From the NCBI GenBank assembly GCA_013812995.1, contig JACCSL010000345.1:1-10709 (forward strand): a DNA stretch of 10,709 nt. Reading direction: 5' to 3'. Of this stretch, positions 1-4,763 are shown piece after piece. The notes beneath the pieces are model-generated. The model made no database searches. It worked only from the letters and a program-made list of their open reading frames with translations, and had not been told where the DNA came from. Position numbers and translations under genes: made by a program. The stretch comes from Ardenticatenales bacterium (GTDB lineage Bacteria > Chloroflexota > Anaerolineae > Ardenticatenales > Ardenticatenaceae). Numbering within the stretch: the stretch's first letter is position 1; each line of letters begins with the position of its first letter.

Positions 1-1090
1 GTCCGGGCCAATGCGGGGGGCCGTGATTGGTGCGCTTATCTTCGAGGGACGCGCGCAGACCGAGGCAGAGGCGCAGATTCTGGTAGAGCATGGCGCGGTG
101 GAGTTCGAGCCCTGCCATCATCACCAAGCCGTTGGACCGATGGCGGGTGTCATCTCGCCCTCCATGTCGGTCTACATTCTCGAAAATCGCACACACGGGA
201 ACCGCGCCTTCTCGAACCTCAACGAAGGGTATGGCAAGGTGCTACGCTACGGGGCCTTCAGCGAGGATGTGCAGCGCCGCCTACATTGGATGGAGGCGAT
301 CCTCGCCCCAACGCTGGCGGCTGCCGTGGAAAGTAGCGGCGGGCTTGACATGCGTGCCCTCCTCAGCGAGGCGCTGCACATGGGTGACGAGGGGCACAAC
401 CGCAACAAGGCAGGCTCGATTCTCTTTCTGAAGGCGCTCGCGCCCCATATTGCCAGAGTTGCAAAAGAGCCTTCCATTGCCTCGGAGGTCCTGCGCGCTA
501 TCGGTGACAATGCGCTGAGCGTGTTGAACCCGGTGATGGCGGCCTGCAAGACAATGGCCGACGCCGCGCACGAGGTCGAGGGCAGCACGCTGGTCTCGAC
601 AATGGCCCGCAACGGGACGGACTTTGGTATCCGGGTCAGCGGTCTGGGGCCGCGCTGGTTCACCGCCCCCGCCGAGGTGCCGCAGGGACTCTATTTCCCC
701 GGCTTTCGCTCTGAGGATGCCAATGCGGACATCGGAGACAGCACGATCACGGAGACGGCGGGTATCGGTGCGTTCGCGATGGCGGCAGCCCCGGCCATCG
801 TGACCTTTGTGAGTGGCACGCCCAAGGATGCGCTCAACGCCACCCTGGAAATGTACGAGATCACCATCGCCGAGCATCCCTTCTTCACGATTCCCCCGCT
901 GGATTTCCGTGGCTCGCCCACGGGCATCGACCTGCGCAAGGTGGTCGAAACGGGCATTACGCCGCGTGTCAACACGGGAATTGCTCACAAGGAAGCAGGC
1001 GTGGGCCAGGTTGGGGCGGGCCTTGTTCGTCCCCCGATGGCAATTTTTGAGGAGGCCCTGGTGGCCTTCGCCGAGCATTACGGTTTTTAA
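1..1090 (+). CDS. DUF1116 family protein (AllG/YlbE-like), 5' end outside window
   Basis: The frame is open from base 2, and residues S-G-P precede the first visible Met at 11, so this is the C-terminal part of a longer protein. About 360 residues are present, and family members are usually somewhat over 400. Family-typical blocks are clear, numbered from the Met at 11: a His-rich CHHHQAVGPMAG near 35, MGDEGHNRN near 123, MARNGTDFGIRVSG near 197, GDSTITETAGIGAFAMAAAP near 241 and NTGIAHKEAGVGQVGAG near 321. In E. coli the relative AllG (YlbE) works with AllF (FdrA) and AllH as oxamate carbamoyltransferase at the end of allantoin breakdown; that is family knowledge. The partner genes, if present, would lie upstream of this window. 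The gene ends 24 nt before the cyclase gene, which suggests one operon. The family assignment is firm; the substrate is unknown. Confidence 0.9.
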   Translation, partial: SGPMRGAVIGALIFEGRAQTEAEAQILVEHGAVEFEPCHHHQAVGPMAGVISPSMSVYILENRTHGNRAFSNLNEGYGKVLRYGAFSEDVQRRLHWMEAILAPTLAAAVESSGGLDMRALLSEALHMGDEGHNRNKAGSILFLKALAPHIARVAKEPSIASEVLRAIGDNALSVLNPVMAACKTMADAAHEVEGSTLVSTMARNGTDFGIRVSGLGPRWFTAPAEVPQGLYFPGFRSEDANADIGDSTITETAGIGAFAMAAAPAIVTFVSGTPKDALNATLEMYEITIAEHPFFTIPPLDFRGSPTGIDLRKVVETGITPRVNTGIAHKEAGVGQVGAGLVRPPMAIFEEALVAFAEHYGF

Positions 1091-1114
1091 CCCCCAACAC
1101 GGAGAGCTTTTTTT

Positions 1115-1897
1115 ATGAAACCCATAGACCTTTCCCAGCCCCTCAACCAGGATACACCCTTCTGGCCCTTCTACCCGCCCTTCGAGGTGAAATACATCAA
1201 GCGCAAGGCCGAGCATGGTGTCAACGCGCAGTATATTATGAGCTCGAATCACATGGGCACGCACCTGGATGCCCCGCGTCACTTCGTCACGAATGGCAAG
1301 ACGGTGGACCAGTTGCCCCTGGAGTGGCTCTACGGCGATGGCGTGATCGTGGACCTCAGCGACGCGCTGGATGATCTGGATGTCTTCACGCCTGATATGC
1401 TTGAGAAGCGCGTCGAGATTCGTGAGGGTGATATTCTCTTCATCAATACGGGTTGGCACCGCTTTGCCCAGTTTGGGGAGACGCCCGATGAGGAGCGATA
1501 CATCCAGCGTCATCCCGGCCCGCACCACAGCATCGTGCCCTGGCTGCTGGACAAGAAGATTCACCTGTGGGGCGTGGATATGATTTCCACGGACCACCCC
1601 ATGAATCTGCCCATTGGTCGCTTCCTGGGTAAGGGTGGCCTGGAGCACTGGCAGAAGGTGCGCCGCCGCGTCGAGGAAAAGTTTGGGGCGGATCGCATCG
1701 ACGAGATGTTCCCGGAGGAGGCGTATCAGCTCACCCACAACGCGCTCTTCCCCGCTGACTGCTTCCATGTCGAGAATCTTGGCGGGATGATCGGTATGCC
1801 TGAGCTACAGAACCGTCGCCTGACCCTGGGAGCCTTTCCCTGGCTCTTCAAGGGTGGTGAGGCTGCCTTCTGTCGCGCCGTGGCGTTTGTGGAGTGA
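1115..1897 (+). CDS. Cyclase-family metal-dependent hydrolase (kynurenine formamidase/isatin hydrolase-like)
   Basis: A 260-residue soluble protein of the cyclase family (PF04199), which hydrolyses amide or ring-amide bonds using divalent metal. The signature HMGTHLDAPRHF lies at residues 46-57, giving His46, His50, Asp52 and His56. His208 and Glu220, 12 residues apart, match the second conserved His...Glu pair of the family. Further conserved blocks are INTGWHRF near 110 and WGVDMISTDHP near 152. Length is normal. The start at 1115 follows a GGAG at 1101-1104. The gene sits between DUF1116 and the molybdenum hydroxylase genes, so a ring-opening or deformylating step on the hydroxylated substrate is a reasonable inference. 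The family also covers isatin hydrolase, kynurenine formamidase and uncharacterised amidases, and sequence alone does not choose among them. The stop codon TGA (1895-1897) forms part of the 4-bp direct repeat flanking the element that follows. Confidence 0.92.
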   Translation: MKPIDLSQPLNQDTPFWPFYPPFEVKYIKRKAEHGVNAQYIMSSNHMGTHLDAPRHFVTNGKTVDQLPLEWLYGDGVIVDLSDALDDLDVFTPDMLEKRVEIREGDILFINTGWHRFAQFGETPDEERYIQRHPGPHHSIVPWLLDKKIHLWGVDMISTDHPMNLPIGRFLGKGGLEHWQKVRRRVEEKFGADRIDEMFPEEAYQLTHNALFPADCFHVENLGGMIGMPELQNRRLTLGAFPWLFKGGEAAFCRAVAFVE

Positions 1898-1898
1898 G
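1895..1898. repeat. Left copy of TGAG target-site duplication
   Basis: TGAG directly abuts the outer edge of the left inverted repeat. It contains the cyclase stop codon TGA. The matching copy abuts the right inverted repeat at 2763-2766. Four bases alone could agree by chance; the abutting position on both sides and the sensible empty site make a duplication likely. Confidence 0.65.
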
Positions 1899-1931
1899 GC
1901 AAGGATTAACAGAAAAGAAGGATTAACGGCA
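1899..1931 (+). repeat. Left terminal inverted repeat with two AAGGATTAAC copies
   Basis: This 33-bp AT-rich segment pairs with the reverse complement of 2731-2762. It holds two perfect copies of AAGGATTAAC at 1901-1910 and 1918-1927, a 17-bp period. The second copy supplies the AAGGA ribosome-binding site (1918-1922) of the GxxExxY gene, 8 nt before its ATG at 1931, so the repeat runs into the start codon. The doubled motif resembles a repeated protein-binding site, which is inference. Confidence 0.85.
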
Positions 1932-2719
1932 TGGGGCTGCGGCATGCGGAGATTACGGGGCGCATCTTGAAGGCGTACTATGAGGTGTGGAATCATACGG
2001 CGCGGCTCTACCCGGAGGTGATCTACGAGCGGTGTATGCAGGGGGAGCTCGCGCCCCACCTCCCCTGCAAGCGGCAGGATGCTTACGAGATATTTTATAA
2101 AAATATCAAAGTGGGTGGGCAGCGGTTGGATATGTTCCTGGCCGATGAGATCGTGGTGGAGTTGAAGGTGGTGCCGGAGTTGACGAAGTTGCACAAGGCT
2201 CAGACGATTTCATACATTAAGGTTGTGGGAAAACGAGATGGGCTTCTGATCAATTTTGGTGGAACGCAGCCCACCTTCCATCGCCTCTTCTACAATGAGC
2301 CAGAGCAGCCGCCCGCTGAAGGCACCATCCGCAAAAAAGTACAAGAGATGGCTGGCCCCTACGCCCCCGACCTCGTCTATGAAATCAACGCCGCCCTCTT
2401 CGAGGTCTTTCGCCATCTTGGCCCTGGCTTCATCCAGCGTATTTATGCCAATGCCTGTTACCAGGAATTCTTGCTACGCGGCCTCGCCCCGCAGTCGCAC
2501 CGCCAGTTCGAGGTCATTTACAAGGGCAAGCCCGCTGGCCCCATCTCCCTCAAACACATCCAAATCGCCGATATCCTGCTCTTCCCTATCGCCCGCACCG
2601 ACCCGAACGCCCTACCCATCAAGATCATGAAAGACTACCTGGCCTATATGAACTACCCGCTCGCCATCATCGCCAACTTCCAGGACACCAAACTCTCACC
2701 CATCATCATCCGTCCCTAA
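1931..2719 (+). CDS. Tandem-domain GxxExxY protein (PD-(D/E)XK nuclease fold), cargo of the element
   Basis: A 262-residue protein with two GxxExxY-type domains (PF13366), roughly residues 1-125 and 135-262. Domain 1 has PEVIYERC near 28, where the family usually has a Gly-rich GxxExxY turn, then RLDMFLADEIVVELKVV near 66, with the Asp...Glu-x-Lys arrangement of a PD-(D/E)XK active site. Domain 2 keeps the turn better (GPGFIQRIY near 163, with Gln in place of Glu) and has IQIADILLF near 211, but the expected VELK is missing, so it looks catalytically dead. Single-domain family members are usually about 125 residues. Third codon positions switch from mostly G to mostly C within the gene. A ribosome-binding AAGGA lies 8 nt upstream, inside the left inverted repeat. 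The family's function is unsettled; a DNA-nuclease role follows only from the fold. Confidence 0.85.
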   Translation: MGLRHAEITGRILKAYYEVWNHTARLYPEVIYERCMQGELAPHLPCKRQDAYEIFYKNIKVGGQRLDMFLADEIVVELKVVPELTKLHKAQTISYIKVVGKRDGLLINFGGTQPTFHRLFYNEPEQPPAEGTIRKKVQEMAGPYAPDLVYEINAALFEVFRHLGPGFIQRIYANACYQEFLLRGLAPQSHRQFEVIYKGKPAGPISLKHIQIADILLFPIARTDPNALPIKIMKDYLAYMNYPLAIIANFQDTKLSPIIIRP

Positions 2720-2724
2720 CCCTT
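2717..2724 (-). repeat. Third, diverged AAGGGTTA motif at the right end of the element
   Basis: On the minus strand this reads AAGGGTTA, one base from the AAGGATTA found twice at the left end. It overlaps the stop codon of the GxxExxY gene and lies 19 bp inward of the next copy (2736-2743). It makes the right end carry three related motifs against two at the left. Confidence 0.5.
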
Positions 2725-2730
2725 CATTCC

Positions 2731-2762
2731 TGCCGTAATCCTTCATTTCTGTAAATCCTTGC
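2731..2762 (-). repeat. Right terminal inverted repeat
   Basis: Read on the minus strand from 2762 inward, this matches the left end except for two A-to-T changes (at 2753 and 2745) and one missing A after 2736. It holds two AAGGATT-type motifs, starting at 2760 and 2743 on the minus strand with the same 17-bp period as at the left. Identity ends exactly at 2762, and TGAG follows. Confidence 0.85.
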
Positions 2763-2766
2763 TGAG
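2763..2766. repeat. Right copy of TGAG target-site duplication
   Basis: TGAG abuts the outer edge of the right inverted repeat. With the next base it forms GAGG (2764-2767), which lies 7 nt before the FAD-subunit ATG and probably serves as its ribosome-binding site. The presumed duplication thus left a stop codon for the gene before and a ribosome-binding site for the gene after. Confidence 0.65.
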
Positions 2767-2774
2767 GCACCCCA

Positions 2775-3647
2775 ATGAAACCAGCAGCGTTCGACTACCA
2801 CGCCCCCACCACGCTCGACGAGGCCCTTGCTTTGTTGGCAGCGTACGGAGACGAGGCCAAAATCCTGGCCGGCGGGCAGAGCCTCATCCCGGCCATGAAC
2901 TTTCGCCTGGCCCAGCCCGCGATCCTCGTGGACATCAACCCCGTGACCACCCTCGTCGGAATCCACGCAGAGGGCGACGGTGGGCTTCGTATTGGCACCA
3001 TGACCCGGCAGCGCACCGTAGAACACAGCGACCTCGTGGCGGCCCGCGCCCCGCTCCTCGCCGAGACCATGCCCCACATCGCCCACCCGCAGATTCGCAA
3101 CCGGGGCACCTTCGGCGGCTCGCTGGCCCACGCGGACCCCGCCTCGGAGCTTCCCGCTGTGGCCGTGGCGCTGGGCATGACCCTGCGGGCGCAGAGCACA
3201 CGCGGCGAGCGGGACATTGATGCCACCGACTTCTTCCAGGGGCTCTTCGCCACTGCGCTGGAGCCTGACGAGATGCTGATCGAGGTGCTGATTCCCGCGC
3301 TGCCCGCACGCACCGGCACCGCCTTTGCCGAGGTCGCGCGCCGCCACGGGGATTACGCGATGGCGGGCGCGGCGGCAGTCGTCACGCTGGCGGAGGACGG
3401 AACCATCGCCGCGTGCAAACTTGTCTACCTCTCCATCGGCGACGCGCCCGTGGAGAGCCACAGCGCCGCGAGTGCGCTGCTGGGGGTCATACCCACAGAC
3501 GAGGCCATCCGCGCGGCAGCGGAGGCCATGGAGCAGGACATCGACCCGCTCGGCGACATCCACGCGACCGCTGCCTACCGCCGCCACCTGGCAAAGGTGC
3601 TCGCGCGGCGCACCCTGGCAAGCGCCGTGGCGCGGGCCAGGAATTAG
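2775..3647 (+). CDS. Molybdenum hydroxylase, FAD-binding medium subunit (CoxM/XdhB-like)
   Basis: A 290-residue FAD subunit of the xanthine dehydrogenase/CO dehydrogenase family, which carries electrons from the 2Fe-2S clusters to the final acceptor. The two FAD-binding signatures are present: AGGQSLIPAMNFR at residues 32-44, and RNRGTFGGSLAHADPASELP at 108-127. The C-terminal third, from about residue 175, is the CO dehydrogenase flavoprotein C-terminal domain, with RRHGDYAMAG near 196. Length is normal. The start follows GAGG at 2764-2767, and the product begins MKPAAFDYHAP, a typical family N-terminus. The stop is 2 nt before the next gene, and an AGGA at 3639-3642 within its end serves that gene. 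The partner 2Fe-2S and molybdopterin subunits lie downstream. The subunit assignment is firm; the substrate is unknown. Confidence 0.95.
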   Translation: MKPAAFDYHAPTTLDEALALLAAYGDEAKILAGGQSLIPAMNFRLAQPAILVDINPVTTLVGIHAEGDGGLRIGTMTRQRTVEHSDLVAARAPLLAETMPHIAHPQIRNRGTFGGSLAHADPASELPAVAVALGMTLRAQSTRGERDIDATDFFQGLFATALEPDEMLIEVLIPALPARTGTAFAEVARRHGDYAMAGAAAVVTLAEDGTIAACKLVYLSIGDAPVESHSAASALLGVIPTDEAIRAAAEAMEQDIDPLGDIHATAAYRRHLAKVLARRTLASAVARARN

Positions 3648-3649
3648 CG

Positions 3650-4270
3650 ATGACATTGCAGCGCGTTGGCCTGGTGGCAATACTGTTCACTCTCTGGCTA
3701 ACTTTAGGAGCATACCCGGCCTCAGCCTGTTCTCAGCCCACCAACCCTCCTACCATTGAAGACTCTCTGCAAGAAGCTGACATTGTCATTGCAGCACACA
3801 TCATGAATTGGCGAGTCGCCGATGAGCATAAGCGTGGCAACTATCCTTACTCTCCCATCGAAGTCACAATCAAAGTGGATCACGTCTTTAAGGGAAATGG
3901 CCCACCTCAAATACAATTTATTGATGAAAGCAGTCTATACGTTGATATTCATGGAGCACTATTCTGGGAGGAGAGCTGTCTCAGCCTATTTAATCAGAAC
4001 CCCCAAGATATGTATATGATTATGTCGACAAGAGAGCGTGTTATAACCTCTCGTTACGACATAGCTCGCGTCTTCTTCCTGGGTCCCGCTCCGGCAGGTG
4101 AGCATTATGAACTCATAGCAGGGCGCATCAACCGTTTCCTTGGCCCAGGAACATTGCCCGCCGCTGGGGCACCGCGTCGGAGCATTGCTCCGCTTCTGCT
4201 GATGTCCGGTGCCCTGCTGCTCGTTGCCGCTGCCCTTGTGAGACAAAGAAAGTTCGAAGCAATCGCATGA
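3650..4270 (+). CDS. Secreted membrane-anchored protein with NTR/TIMP-like domain
   Basis: A 206-residue protein. Residues 1-26 form a signal peptide (hydrophobic core VGLVAILFTLWLTLG, then AYPASA before Cys27). The next part resembles the bacterial TIMP/NTR-like fold: Cys at the mature N-terminus, EADIVIAAHI near 42, IKVDHVFKG near 74 and a second Cys at 110 in EESCLSLF. A single membrane helix spans about 178-197 (IAPLLLMSGALLLVAAALV), followed by a short basic tail. It should be exported with its domain outside and a C-terminal anchor. A longer in-frame reading from 3413 lies inside the FAD gene; the ATG at 3650, with AGGA at 3639-3642, is preferred because the signal peptide begins there. 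It sits between two subunits of a cytoplasmic enzyme, and its GC content is clearly lower (22 of 60 bases in 3901-3960). The fold call is moderate; no function is known. Confidence 0.75.
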   Translation: MTLQRVGLVAILFTLWLTLGAYPASACSQPTNPPTIEDSLQEADIVIAAHIMNWRVADEHKRGNYPYSPIEVTIKVDHVFKGNGPPQIQFIDESSLYVDIHGALFWEESCLSLFNQNPQDMYMIMSTRERVITSRYDIARVFFLGPAPAGEHYELIAGRINRFLGPGTLPAAGAPRRSIAPLLLMSGALLLVAAALVRQRKFEAIA

Positions 4271-4280
4271 GAGATCAACG

Positions 4281-4763
4281 ATGAGCCACGAGATTACCCT
4301 GACCGTCAACGGTCACGCCCACACCCGCACCGTCGAGGCGCGCCTGCTGCTAAGCGATTTCCTGCGCCACGAGCTTGGCCTGACCGGGACCCACGTTGGC
4401 TGCGAGCATGGCGTCTGCGGGGCCTGCACGATTTTGCTGGATGGCGTACCCGTCCGCTCCTGCCTGACCTTCGCCGTGCAGGCCAACGGTCACGAGATCA
4501 TGACCGTCGAGGGCCTGGGGCATGACCCGGAGAACCTCCACCCGCTCCAGCAGAGCTTCTGGGAGTCGCATGGCCTGCAATGCGGCTTCTGCACGCCCGG
4601 CTTCCTGATGACCCTCCTCCCCTTCCTCCAGGAAAATCCCGACCCCAGCGAGCAGGAGATTCGCGAGGCCATCTCAGGCAATCTCTGCCGCTGCACGGGC
4701 TACCAGTTCATCGTTGATGCCGTGAAGTTGGCCGCACAGAAGATGGGAGAGCCCCAGCCATGA
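4281..4763 (+). CDS. Molybdenum hydroxylase, 2Fe-2S small subunit (CoxS/XdhC-like)
   Basis: A 160-residue iron-sulfur subunit that passes electrons from the molybdenum centre to FAD. The N-terminal plant-ferredoxin-type cluster is bound by Cys41, Cys46, Cys49 and Cys61 (CEHGVCGACTILLDG). The C-terminal helical domain holds the second cluster through Cys101, Cys104, Cys136 and Cys138 (QCGFCTPGFLM and GNLCRCTGYQ). All eight ligands are intact and the length is typical. No strong ribosome-binding site precedes the ATG, only a weak GAGAGA. The stop overlaps the start of the large subunit by 4 nt (ATGA at 4760-4763), implying translational coupling and balanced synthesis of the two subunits. The bases around its start, CGATGA, are identical to those around the start of the preceding intruder gene. 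Confidence 0.96.
   Translation: MSHEITLTVNGHAHTRTVEARLLLSDFLRHELGLTGTHVGCEHGVCGACTILLDGVPVRSCLTFAVQANGHEIMTVEGLGHDPENLHPLQQSFWESHGLQCGFCTPGFLMTLLPFLQENPDPSEQEIREAISGNLCRCTGYQFIVDAVKLAAQKMGEPQP

Larger units (their letters stand above)
1899..2762 (+). mobile_element. 864-bp single-gene element with inverted ends, carrying a GxxExxY gene
   Basis: The unit starts GCAAGGATT at 1899 and ends with its reverse complement AATCCTTGC at 2754-2762. The two ends align as inverted repeats over 33 columns with 30 identities, two mismatches and one single-base gap. Similarity stops abruptly at both outer borders, and TGAG abuts each border (1895-1898 and 2763-2766), as a target-site duplication would. Removing the unit plus one TGAG joins the cyclase stop TGA to the FAD-subunit ATG with only 9 nt between, a normal operon junction. 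The only gene inside is the GxxExxY protein; no transposase is seen. Two readings fit: a non-autonomous element mobilised in trans, or an element whose PD-(D/E)XK protein takes part in its own movement. I know of no described element of this form, but I could not search. Confidence 0.8.

Noticed and set aside
1099..1114. T-run before the cyclase ATG as a terminator
   Set aside because: No stable stem precedes it; it is simply spacer between GGAG and the start codon.
281..1768. 495-residue open frame on the minus strand
   Set aside because: It runs antisense through DUF1116 and the cyclase gene, both with unmistakable family motifs; it shows no domain of its own and reflects GC-rich codon structure.
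2089..2107. AT-rich inverted repeat GATATTT/AAATATC inside the GxxExxY gene
   Set aside because: It lies within conserved coding sequence (EIFYKNIKV) and has only a 7-bp stem; no sign of a separate function.
3413..3649. In-frame extension of the NTR-like protein into the FAD-subunit gene
   Set aside because: It would overlap the FAD gene by more than 200 nt with Arg/Gly-rich sequence and place the signal peptide in the interior.
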